NCBI GenBank assembly: GCA_000328365.1
Contig: KB291798.1
Coordinates: forward strand, 1,487,962-1,551,961
DNA from: Capitella teleta
Lineage: Eukaryota; Annelida; Polychaeta; Capitellidae
Length of the DNA stretch: 64,000 nt
Direction: 5' to 3'
Shown here: one piece after another, positions 21,413 to 32,470 of the stretch
Numbering within the stretch: position 1 is the first letter of the stretch
Layout of the letters: every line of letters begins with the position of its first letter
Notes under the pieces: generated by a model
Databases searched by the model: none
The model's input: only the letters and a program-made list of their open reading frames with translations
What the model was told of the DNA's origin: nothing
Position numbers and translations under genes: made by a program

Positions 21413-24400
21413 TTGTTATAAACGAGGATTGAGACAATTTGCATACATGTGCAATCCTAGGCCAACACATACAAATACTACCAGTTGACAAGGCGTATAC
21501 TATTATGAGTCACACAGGTAACCTTACTCTTATACATAACTATATTGTTAGTCATTAGTCAAGGTTGGGAATCCTGCGCAACTACTGACAATCATTTTTT
21601 TGTGTGATTAGCCATATACATATTACAAATTTACAATGCATTGAGTTTCGCTGAACGAGGAAGCCGTCAAGGTATCGTCCAAGTATAGCTCTCAACAACC
21701 TTGAGCGACACCTAAGAGAGAAGTGTGAATCGATAGCATCATAGCGAGATTGGCATAGGAGATGAGGCCATAGACCTAGAATCCTAGATAATAGACGAGC
21801 CATTACTATACTCTTAGGTAGGACGTTATCAAGCATCAGGGCGAACATACAATGAGCTGGTGAATGGTGGATAGGCCACCCTCCCTCCCCGGAGCGGGAA
21901 GGAAAGCACACAATAAAAATGGCCGGTAATACCCTGGATCCGGGTTAGAAATTGCAGCTGCATAGGTTAATGTCAACAGTGATCAAAATCATGCTGAGTT
22001 TGGATCTTGTGACCAATATGCCTGCTATCGGTGCTACTAAAATACAATGTTCATGGGCTTAATTTATTACAGTTGCGTGCCCAACTGCGAGCTGAATCAA
22101 TAGGGAATATTGCTATCTTGTAGCCTAATTCTACTCGACATAATCATCGTCGTCGATAACTCATGTCTGAATCAATACGGACTCCTGCATCAGATCAATG
22201 AACGCCTGGTATTCAGCACATACGAGGTGGATCTCAGCATAGAACATAGAAGGATCACAATGTAATCTGAAATTGACTAGAACTCTGGTTATAGGAAGTC
22301 TTCGGTTTAGTCTGAACCAGGCACTTGATCATAATAACAAGCCCGTTCTCTTCACAGTAAATCCCAAGAGTGCACTAGCATGCATGATCTAAACAGCAGT
22401 GCAAAAACACGTCAGGTATGCACTACGGTTTGTATGGTCGGGACGAATCCTTACAATATAGCAACGTACACTGCAGCAAATTGTTTCTTTGCACTGTATG
22501 ACCTTGAGGTTCTACCGATTAGATCAGTCTCCAGTAGAGGAATACTCGCGTGCACTTGAGAAGATCAAACCAGGGGAGATATCATCCTCAAGAGGAAGCT
22601 AATCAATGAACTTACATAATAAGAATGCACAACAGTCGAGCCACCCAAGAAAATCACCTGCCTCGGATGAGCATGTTTCTTTATCTTCCAATTACCTTTC
22701 CAGCGCGCATTGATCTTAGCAGCAGTTGTGAAATGGCTGCAACTCTTCAATAACCGGATTATATTCCTTAAATTAATTCACATCGATATTTTCAATTATT
22801 TGGATTTGCCCACAGGTAAGGACAGTAATATGATGCGTGAGATCTGGATTAAAAATGAATCGACGTATCGCGTAGCAAATTTCGTTGTAGAACCCATGCA
22901 ATAGAATGAATGCCATTGATTCTCTTTGATCACTGAGAGGGGCGAGGCCAGAGCTCTTTAGAGATACGCGGATGTTATCTCAACCAATTGCCCTCAAAAG
23001 TCAAGCATCGGAATGCCACGAAACGCATTGCTGTGACGTCAGCGAGGCTCATTTTGAGTGATTCTGTGGTAGATTAGATGCGAATAAGTTCTTTGTTCGG
23101 TCGTGGACGAAACCAGCGGGGAGCGGAGTCAATATGCGCAGGTATACGGTTCTGATAGATGGCGTGAAGCCGAGCAATACTGGCGCAGGAGAAAGGAGGC
23201 TGATGAATGGGCGGAGGCAGGCAACGAAGACTGCTGCTGCACAGGCGTCGCAGCCACCTCAATCGATGAGGGGCTACCAAGCACCATCACGATTACATCA
23301 ACAGGAGAACGAGAAAGGGTGACTGAAGGGCTCGTCACCCAGAGCTATGTGTCAATGTAGAAGAAGGTGGAAACGGAGCGGCACGGACGGGCGGCGAGAG
23401 GCCACTGCCGTCCGGAGGAGACGCGTAGCCCACGTGTCACAGCCGGCAGTCGCGTCACGTACGGAGCTCCCGGACCCCTCCAGCCCTTTAGTCTGTTGCT
23501 CTATGTATTGCTCAACACAAGTAGGCCTACTGTGGAGAGGTCTGCGCCTCTGAATCTGAAGGGCGTCATACGAGTATGATGGCAAACAATGCCACGAATG
23601 AAAGAGATGCTACCCCATGTTGTTTTTAAAAGACAGAAAGAAAGAAAGAAAGGGCAAGCAGGGTTCGGGGGCTGAAACTGGCAGCATTGTTGTCTTACAA
23701 AGCAAACACAGAAAGAGGCTTGTTCTGGTTTGATTGAGCTCATTTTGAGGCCTCGTCCTGTTAATCTGGGATAATGAGACTCGTTCAGAGCAGTGTGCAG
23801 ATATGAGGTTCACCTAGATTGCTGGGACGGCACTAAATATTTCAAACACGGCGTCGGTGATGTCTAGTATTGATTCATAATGTTCTCTGGATAAACACAG
23901 CTCTTAAGAGAGAGCATGCGAGTCCTGTCAAGGGGACACGACGCTTTGATTGACGGCTCACGTGTTATTGGCCTGACAAAGTTTCGACCGAAAAGACACG
24001 CATCTATGTTGCCTGGTTTAATGATAGGGGAAATAAAATCGAATCGAGTGGCTCCCTTGCATTGTTACGCAATTAAGCAAGCTACTAGTAAATATTAAAT
24101 GGTAAACAGATGAGCCGGTCAGTTGATTAGAATAAGTCCTTTTTGAGGTGAGTTGAGGACACGGGTGGATAATCTTAGCTCAGCGAGATTATAAATTTAT
24201 ACATAAACTGTATACAGGCAACTTTAGGTACAGATATTAAGCGAGGACGGCCAGGGGTCAATGGTGTAATTATAGTCACAGCGGAATTTACCAAGTGAAC
24301 GACGACATATTCTGCTTATGAGACCTATGTCAGGTGTCCTGATTAGCGCCGCAGAAAGCCGACCGCGACTGGACTTCAATGGGAGTAATCGATGCGAACT

Positions 24401-25340
24401 AGCGCCTACTTCTCTAATTGTGTCACGTGTGCTGGGCCACAAACATGCACATACAAGACACCCAAAGCTAAATGCACATCTGCCTTATAGGCTGAGGGCT
24501 ATTACCCCGATGGAGTGTCTTCATGGAATAGTCTTTGTCACGCCACGCTGGGAATGGACAGGGATTCGGGGCACAAGAGCCCAGTGGGCGACAACGCCAG
24601 TGGATTCACTGGATTGTGCTTTGCCAGCAATTCTTGTATACGTACAAAATAACTGCACGGAATAAGCTCACATGCATAACCTAAATAACCAACCTATGCT
24701 ATAGCAATCAAGATTAAAACCTCGCGGATGATTAATGAAGAGGCATTTTCATAACGCTTTGCAATTATTGCTCCGATCACCCCGTTTTGCTCGATTTTTT
24801 TGCTACACAGGTGCGTAGAATTCTGTATCTTTTAGGGTTCTTGAAGAATAGCGAGGGGAAAAAAGCCCTCTTGTGTTATTTTTGAAGAAAGAAGCCCCAA
24901 CGCAGCTAGCTTCGACGGATATATGTTGAGGCCATGAGAGAGGTATAGGGCACTCTCTTCAGAGGCTGCAATGATTTCCAGGTGTCTTTAACCCTCGTGA
25001 AATATCACCTCATCTGCTATGAACACGAAGATGCTCTGACGTACACCGATCGTCGAATTGCGGGGGTTTTGCCAAGATAATGAGCACGGAAAACGAGTTG
25101 GCTTTCTCGTCTCAACCGCATAACCAGCCACGAACACCTCGGAGAAATCGTACACCGATTAACTCCGACCAAACACGGGCCTCTACCGCCTCCATCCACT
25201 AAGGGGCTTTTCTCCTGAAAAAGCCTCGACCTCCTCCCCCCTCCCAATGGCGCAGCCGATTCTGCTTGGATCATTCTGCAAAGACACCTCCGAAGGCCCT
25301 ATTCTCCCGCTTGATGTTTATGCGTAGGTAGCCAGTGCAC
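21413..25340. other. Non-coding DNA with a promoter-like patch at 23.0-23.6 kb
   Basis: AT-rich DNA without landmarks to about 22.9 kb. A CpG-rich patch follows: a CCAAT word near 22984, a CRE at 23034, then open frames on both strands (23103-23585). The first ATG after the CRE (23134) is followed by CAG|GTATAC. An AAAG run lies at 23634-23651. No product is recognisable. 23.6-25.3 kb shows nothing further. Confidence 0.3.
23034..23041. promoter_or_regulatory. CRE in a promoter-like setting
   Basis: Exact TGACGTCA about 50 bases after a CCAAT word and 100 bases before the first ATG of a CpG-rich patch. Of the eight full CREs this one has the most promoter-like surroundings. Confidence 0.4.
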
Positions 25341-25351
25341 CCAATTGGGTC

Positions 25352-25368
25352 AGGTCAATCAGAGGTCA
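25352..25368 (+). promoter_or_regulatory. Perfect DR5 retinoic-acid-response-type element
   Basis: AGGTCA-ATCAG-AGGTCA with both half sites exact and a five-base spacer, the canonical RAR/RXR element. A further GGGTCA overlaps the first half site (25347-25352). Function is inferred from the motif; RAR exists in chordates and in several other invertebrate lineages. Confidence 0.5.
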
Positions 25369-27378
25369 AGGCTAGTAACAAATATCTTTGGAATGAACGA
25401 GGCTCTAAGCATTGACAAAGAGACAGAAAGGGGGACCATCTTGACAAACGAACCCTCTTCATGTTCCAAGATTTGATTTTGACCAACAGTAGACCCGAGG
25501 GCAAGAAAAAGCTGAGCTCTGCAGCTAGTAGCATTATCCCTTATCATCCATATTCGGGAATAACCCAATCAGACCGGATCATTCAAATCCTCTGATTGGC
25601 CTTGCCCAGCCGGAGATCAACGCAAACATCGAACGACCAAGACGAGTGAAAGTCATGCAATGTCGTTTACCCAAACCAATGTACATACTTCATGAATAAG
25701 CAACACCACATCACAAGAAATCGATTTCCGCCTACAAGAGATGATCTGCCAGACGAAGGATCGGCCAGCACACTCGTCGTTAGAGCTTCCAGGCCAGGTA
25801 ACTTGATCAAGGAATGACGCCGAGCTTTGACGAAGTCTTTCAATGAATTTTGCATGCCAAGATAGTGTTACACAGCCTGCCAATTGAGCACTTTTATGAG
25901 GTCTGTGTCGCGCTCTGTATATACGTATATACACATAAGCGCAAATGCTACGGCAGAATTATGGCTTCAAGGTTGTTGTTGTTGAATAGCATGTACATTG
26001 GCCACTAATTGGAAAGGTGAATGGAGGTTGCTTTGATTGCAGTTATATTGCAGTACTCAACGCGCATGTGTGCAGCTTTTCCCAGGACGTACACGTACTA
26101 CATGACCAATAATTCCCAGATAGACGAAGGACTATTCTGTTGTATCATTCATGAAGAATTATCTATAAACGGCCAACGACTGGACTACAACCATTCAACA
26201 TCAAAGATCAAATCGATTGAACTGATTTGGCGAGTGAAAAGGAGAGTGTCGGATACAGTAAATATAGCATTAAAAGAAATTCCGAGGACATTGTCTGTGC
26301 TGCATATTGCATTTTAGAACTTAGAGATATGAGACTGGGATATTTGAGTTCAGAACTATATTGTACAGAATGCACAGCTTTATCCTTTTTATTATGCACA
26401 AAGCCTGAATCGTCATAAACCACTGTTATCCTTTATGTTGACTTTGTTGCTATTATTATTATTGTTATTTCTTTATTTACGTTTTCTATTCTTTCTATAA
26501 TGTCAATGCTTAATTGTGATTGGAATAAATTATATATATATATCATAAAGATTACGTACAGACTATGAGAATGAGTTGCTGTTCCCGGAGGGGGAATATC
26601 CACCCGGGTTATAAAGCTTCTTCCCTCGATGCAAAATATCATTTCGTGGACCAAGGCAACACACAATCGAGAAGGACATGTTGTCGATCAACCGAGCATA
26701 AACATGTATATTGTAAAAGCAACAAGTTCGGGGGTGAATGGGGCGATAAATCCCATCTTGTTATATACATAGTATCCATCATTGCTGAACAATATTTGGT
26801 TGGTTACTGTTGATTCCGGCCTCGTCGAAATTTTTACTCTGATATAAATCATTATCGACTTCTTTCGTCCAGTACAAATCTGGTTCCGGTCAGCTGCAAA
26901 TGATTTTCCCCTTTGCCGCAGCAGCTTTTGCATCGGAATCAATCTCAATTTACCCGAGAAAGAACATCAATTTTTGGACCCCATTTTTCAGATGATCACA
27001 AGAAGTTCCCAATCGGGTCATAAAACATCGCGTATGCTCACTATATGCTGGGTGTTGAGCACGACGAGAGCCGGAGAAGCCTGATACATACATCCACGTA
27101 AGCGGGTTGTACATCAATAATTCAGCTTTGCTTCAACGACCGGTTGCATAATGATTGGGAATTGCTTCGTCATCGTATGCATGAGGTTATCATCATTCTC
27201 GTAGGTATATAGCCCCTAAAGAGTTCTTTGCAGACCCATCTAGGAGAAGAGCCAAAAAGGCTCAGACGATGACTTGCAGCAAATTCAATCGGCTTTGGAG
27301 ACTATGCACCTCTGGCCTTTGGCGACTGGCTTGCTATGGTGAAATATATATTGCCTTTGATATTATACTGGATGCTAG

Positions 27379-27429
27379 AAAAAAAAAAAAAAAAAAAAAA
27401 TAAAAAAAAAATAAAAAAAAAAAAAAAAA
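27379..27429 (+). repeat. A-rich tract
   Basis: Fifty-one bases of A with two T interruptions. Simple-sequence expansion or an old retroposon tail. Confidence 0.8.
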
Positions 27430-28812
27430 TCCGGAAACGCACCGGTGTTTGCATGTAAATGCTCTTTCAAACCGCTTCCCAGCCTTTGAACTTTGGGGCA
27501 TTTTCGCTGATAATTAACATAATAACTAGACCACTGTTGATGCAAAATTGTATTGTTTTTATAATCCGTGTTGTCATATTGCTATGACAGAACTGCGAGA
27601 TACGAGGGAGGGATAACACTCCACTAAATATTTATACATGTAGCTGATGTGAATATTTTTTAACAACAAAATACAGTAAATTATTCGGTTCACAGGAACG
27701 TTAAAACTTCAGAGTTTGTTGAATGTGAAATTACGGTATGAAGCACCTGTGTAATTATGTGGCGATGAATCAGGAAACATTGGTACGAGTCGGATGAGTT
27801 ATGGAAATGGCACTTCCAGAAGAGTCACCCAACATTGAAGACGGTGGTGCTCTTGACTTCCTCCTGCTAATCAAAAGCAAACTGCTTTTACTTTTTAGCA
27901 GCTTGATTACATTCTGGTAACAATAAACGTGTTTCAATTAACAAGACCGCTGCATGGCATCGTCTTCCGAGCCGAATTTTTTTTCTATAATACATTCGAC
28001 CAGTAGCTCCATTGGCCAGTTTGAACCCCCGCCCCCAACAAAAATAGACCCTGGAATATCAGGACCAAATATGGACTACCTGAATCTTAAAGAAACAAGA
28101 GAGAATGAGATCGATCCGGCACAGTCCTGATCTGAATCCCTTAGACGTCTTTTGAGACGAATCGGGGGACGATTGCTGCAACAGTCTTCATCACAATTGA
28201 TAGGCTTCCACAGGAAGAGATGGAGAAGGTTCCCTCGCAATGCCACACGGTGACACGCCCAATATTGATGCTTTAATCCTCTTCTTTTTGCTCTCTCTTC
28301 CGTTTTTGTTTTGGGGTGATCAGAGATGGAGTGATATATCGGACCCCGGCAGTGCAATATAGATTACACATGGAGAAGTTTCGTTAATACTATGTAGTAC
28401 TTCATCTGATGAACACAGAAAGAATAACCTGTGCATGCATAATGTTCAGTTGTAGGTGATGTAAGTAATCAGAAATTGAGAAGGAACGAAGTATATAAAT
28501 ATGCCCTTGGAAATGTGAACAAAATAGAGCGATGGCGTCAGTTAATATTTCACGATGTGGAAGAGGAACAAGCGCATTTATGTGGCTTGCAGTGGACTCA
28601 CGACACTGACATCTGACCTGAGGGGTAAAAGGTTAAGGGTTATGCGGCACTATTCCGATGAGCTATGACGCAATAACGAGACCGAGTAATGCAAATAGGT
28701 TCTGTACAGTATACGGGCCTGGTTGAATCCGTGTCTCATTATTACGTAACACAGCAGAAGCAGAACAATGAGGAGATTATCCTTGTACAATATACGGAAA
28801 CAGACACAGGAA

Positions 28813-28836
28813 GGGAGAGGAGGGGAGGGAGGGGGG
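28813..28836 (+). other. Potential G-quadruplex
   Basis: G runs of three, four, three and six separated by loops of six, one and one bases. The short loops make this the stronger of the two G4 candidates. Confidence 0.45.
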
Positions 28837-29317
28837 CGGTGCTGGTCTTTTGGGCTTATTGCTTTCAGAGGGACGCACCCCATGCACAATAAGAATAAAC
28901 AATACTAGGTAGTGGTGATCATGGAATTAGTCAGATTTATATGAAATGACATTAATGTCCCCCGGGAGACTTGTATATGTAAACAATAGTTGTCAACGGA
29001 TATGATATGTATCTTGATGTAGGGGCATTACATAATACAGAAGCGACGGTTTAGATAGCAGTAATGGGAAGTAATTCTCCCTCAGAAGTGGAATACGCAA
29101 TGATGAAGAGTGGCCGCCGCGTGTGCTGCAGTGACCTTTCCACGTCCTCATCGCAGTTATGCTGAGGTACAGACATGTACACTCAGGGCTAAACGGATAA
29201 ATAATGAGCTGTGGTAAGCCACACTGACTTGCCAAGAGAAGAAGAGCATCTCAGACCGGAATACATATGCACCGTAAGCAATGCTACACGCCGCTCCCTA
29301 AGAGGCTATCATCAAAG

Positions 29318-29326
29318 AGGGGGCAG
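29318..29326 (+). promoter_or_regulatory. CTCF-core-like word AGGGGGCAG
   Basis: Matches the AGRKGGCRS core of CTCF. It lies at the edge of the 29.3-30.8 kb CpG-rich patch. Confidence 0.25.
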
Positions 29327-29395
29327 TGCAAAGAGGTGGAAGTGATATTTCCTTAGATGGTCATAACAGAGAAGGGGAATGGGAAGGGGTTCTGC

Positions 29396-29761
29396 TCATG
29401 CGTACCGAACTCGATGTCCGACGCCACTCCCCAGGCTTCCTGTGTGGCTGTTACGGTGCTGGTGATGGGGCTGGTGGCATCGGTGATATGGCAGATGGTT
29501 GTGGTTGGGTTCACGGGGATGTTGCTGCTGCTGCAGGGGCCATGGCTGGTACTCGCGCACATTGCGTCCGTTGGCGCATGGGGCAGCGCACACCTGAGCA
29601 CAACACGTGTTCGGGTCCCGTTCCCGCAGTGGTCGGTACTGACCATACTGACTCTCGGTTTCGGACTCATCTGCGTCGCTGGCACAGGGTGAGGGCTTGG
29701 CGGCTGTGTCGCCGCCTGGACCACAGACTGCACTGCGAAGCTTGCTCTTCACTTGTCCCAT
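29396..29761 (-). CDS. Candidate 121-aa protein or first coding exon, N-myristoylation-type start
   Basis: The frame starts at a true ATG in an ideal context (AAACCATGG) 15 bases after an in-frame TGA. The N-terminus MGQVKSKLRSAVCGPGG fits the N-myristoylation pattern (Gly2, Ser6, Lys7, more basic residues), as in Src-type membrane-anchored proteins. An acidic serine stretch SDADESETES follows, then a cysteine cluster (CCAQVCAAPC), and a Q/H/P/N-rich tail. I recognise no family. No strong 5' splice site lies inside it; CAG|GTGTGC near 29598 and TCG|GTACGC near 29405 are weak candidates. The patch is GC-rich, so other frames are open too, including a hydrophobic plus-strand frame at 29357-29692. 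An alternative first exon of a minus-strand gene is possible; so is chance. Confidence 0.3.
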   Translation of the reverse strand: MGQVKSKLRSAVCGPGGDTAAKPSPCASDADESETESQYGQYRPLRERDPNTCCAQVCAAPCANGRNVREYQPWPLQQQQHPREPNHNHLPYHRCHQPHHQHRNSHTGSLGSGVGHRVRYA

Positions 29762-30800
29762 GGTTTCGCCCGAGCGTCAGAGGCCGCTCGTGGCGAGTAC
29801 TAGCAACAGCGGTCACGGCGCACGGAAAGTCTTTCGTGGATGAGTGAGTCCGCGGCGCCGACCCAGTCAGGAGCATGGTGGAGAGTGACGAGGATGGAGG
29901 CGTCCGGGCGAGGAGGCTCAGTGGCGACTGCAGCAGACAACAGGCACACAACATAACAATGTATTCCGCGGCATCTCCCTGCAGCGACACACAAATGAGC
30001 ATATACACTTCTCACTATACTGAAGAGGCGATGAAGAGCGAACCTAAGCCAAGTGACGGATTGAGCCACCGACAGCTGTCTATCCCTAAGAGTGAGATTC
30101 GCCGTGGAGCTGCTGCCACGGCAAAGGAGGAGAAGGAGGCGAGAATCGAGCCCTGCGGGGGGGCGCATTGGGGCCCTGCATGCAGCGGGCTATCTTCTCA
30201 GATCAGCGCTCCTGAGTACGCGCTCCACGAAAAGCACGCTCGGCGGAGAGGTTGCCGTGATAATCCGACGGCGACGCAGCTATGGGCACAAGCGGCACAA
30301 CAGTAGAAGCGGCGGAGATCGTAGAAGGCAGTGGGGCGGTGTTAATGCCCAGCCCGCTCCGTTCACTATGGATTTGATCCTAATGACAGATGAGACCGGT
30401 GACATTTGCATTCGATCTCCGTCGCTGTAGCAGCGACCGCGCCAGCAACAGCAGCAGCAGTAGAGCAGGCAGCACAGCAAGCAGCGGGCCGCAGAGATCC
30501 GCCGCAGAGTTTCTCTTCTCCTTGTTCATTGTGTGGAAACTGCTGAAGCGCCCAATCAATAGCCGCAGAAGCAGCACTAGGGTTCCTGGTGCCCCGTCTG
30601 GTCGCTCCTTACACGCGCCACGTGGTCAGTCAGACGCTGCCTGGTCATCTTGCATATCAGCAGTGCACGGACCTGTTGAGATGGGTCATCGCGGTTGGAC
30701 GAGTTATGGGCACCAGAAGGGTAAAGGGGGCGGAGGACAGGGATCAGGATCGATAACACTGACCCGCCGATGAAGGAAGTTCCCCTTCAATGTATGCTAT
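29762..30800. other. CpG- and CAG-rich patch upstream of the MGQVKSK frame
   Basis: GC-rich sequence with CAG/CTG-rich parts (around 30440-30485). Frames are open on both strands and read as low-complexity protein. If the minus-strand frame below is real, this would hold its promoter and 5' leader. No TATA-like element is obvious. Confidence 0.3.
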
Positions 30801-31582
30801 GTTACATCATGCATTTACGCATGCATCCTGTTTGCAGGTTGTGTTATTTACGTTGATAATTCGCGGAGTGAGGATAGTTACGGTATGCATCCGTCGTAAT
30901 CGTCAATCACTGAGCCCAGATCATCTTATATTCATGACGTTGCAATGCTGAAATGTGCAGGAAAGTCGAGAGAAGGCTCCTTACGTAACACAATTGGATG
31001 CAAAGGGGCTTTCATTACACCCTCTTCAACGTTATGTAACACCCTCATGTCGGTCCTACTGTTTGAGAGTGACCGATAGAGAGGAAGAGACATAGCAGCA
31101 GACATTTCTACCGCAATTAATTCAGGTTGAATTAATTGGAACATAAATTAATCCCAAACAGAGCGTGTCTCCGTCCTTTGCGTTGTTCTATGCAAAGTAT
31201 TCATAAATGTATATCAAGCGAATCGCATTTGCGCCGAGTGGAACTTAATGCCAGATAAATAATGCAGGCATCAAGGAAATCGATACTCAATGCATAATAA
31301 CTCACCGTGCGATATTCAAAGAGCAGTGAAACAAAAGACTCGTCCGTTTAATAGTTTTGCAAGTACATATAATTATGAGTCTTTAGCGCTTGACTCTTTT
31401 CGAACATATTTCCATATTATGTAACGGATACTGTGTTTCTGTGTAATTTCTGTGATACAATTGCACGGCGAGGGGCTTTGACATTGAGAAACTCCTTGGG
31501 GCTTAATAAGAAAGGGGGAAGTTATTCCATTTATAATCGGTACAGGGTCTGATGAAGTCGACGTACGATGACTTTATTCGTG

Positions 31583-32047
31583 TCATAACGGGGACCAACG
31601 AGACATATGTAAGAGGTCATTGGAGTTCAGACATTAGGTTGTTAATTTGTGCTACACAACAGATACATAACTATTAACAACTGCATGGATTTCCCATAAT
31701 TCTGGCAGGGCCCACTACAGCAACGAAGCCAACAGTGCTACAATGGGTCCGATATCCTACCTCATAACGCATTTAGGGCAAGGTGCGTTATGATTGCAAG
31801 CGGAGCTGCATCCGTTGCATTAAATGGGAATCAACAGTCATGACACCTCATCACGGCAAGGAATCATTCGACAAGATGTCCAAGATGTTAGAAATGAACA
31901 TCAAGCAGAAGTATATACCATACATATATAGTCATAGACTGCTTCATACTTGTTGCATTTGAGAGACTGAGACGATGAGCGGCGTTATGAAAACAAAGCA
32001 AGCTGCAATATGAATCATAACGCACAGATGCTTGAAATACGTTATGA
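31583..32047. promoter_or_regulatory. TCATAACG motif cluster 5 (six sites)
   Basis: Sites at 31583 (+), 31762 (+), 31786 (-), 31983 (-), 32015 (+) and 32040 (-). Two carry the long ATCATAACGCAC form (31783-31794 and 32014-32025). Facing pairs 31762/31786 and 32015/32040 are each about 24 bases apart in the same relative orientation, a repeated arrangement that suggests a paired site. Confidence 0.55.
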
Positions 32048-32462
32048 TTTCCAACACCAGACTCGAGCAATACTGAGAGATATGTGAACGGTCGTTTGTC
32101 AATCATGGTTGGTTCCGCGGCCACAAAGCCACAATATATGAGATTAATGGGTCGTGTGCCCGGCATGGTTTGCATCGATGCCGTCTGGGCTTAGCGGGGG
32201 ATCCGGTGAAAAGGGATGCTGTCCTGGCCGCCCTCGTGGGCGCAGCGGGGCAGTAAGGCGGAGAGCCGGCGAGGGACGCAAGAATGGGTTCTGATAATTG
32301 GACTCGGGGGAATGGGGATGGAGTGGGCAGGCGAGAGATACCTCGTTACTAAAAGTATGACTTAGAGCGACATTAATCAGCGCAAAACAGAGGCTGTAAG
32401 TTCATCACCCAAAACAGCCGGACGCCAACTCAGCATTTTATCTCAGTCGGGAAACAAAGCGA

Positions 32463-32470
32463 TGACGTCA
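32463..32470. promoter_or_regulatory. CRE palindrome TGACGTCA
   Basis: Exact full CRE, about 420 bases after cluster 5, between less GC-rich flanks. Confidence 0.35.

Larger units (their letters stand above)
25370..29290. other. Non-coding AT-rich DNA
   Basis: No gene recognised. An interrupted A tract lies at 27379-27429 and a G-rich run at 28813-28836. Frames of 60-98 codons are scattered and overlap on both strands. Nothing else stands out. Confidence 0.4.

Noticed and set aside
22801-22826. Plus-strand CCCACAG|GTAAGG composite splice site
   Set aside because: The donor is good but the upstream tract is only weakly pyrimidine-rich, unlike the three minus-strand sites.
28070-28115. Minus-strand pyrimidine tract ending in ATTCAG|GTAGTC
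   Set aside because: An AG interrupts the tract just before the site and the donor half is weak.
29326-29847. 173-codon plus-strand frame
   Set aside because: It is GC-driven, low in complexity and overlaps better candidates in other frames.
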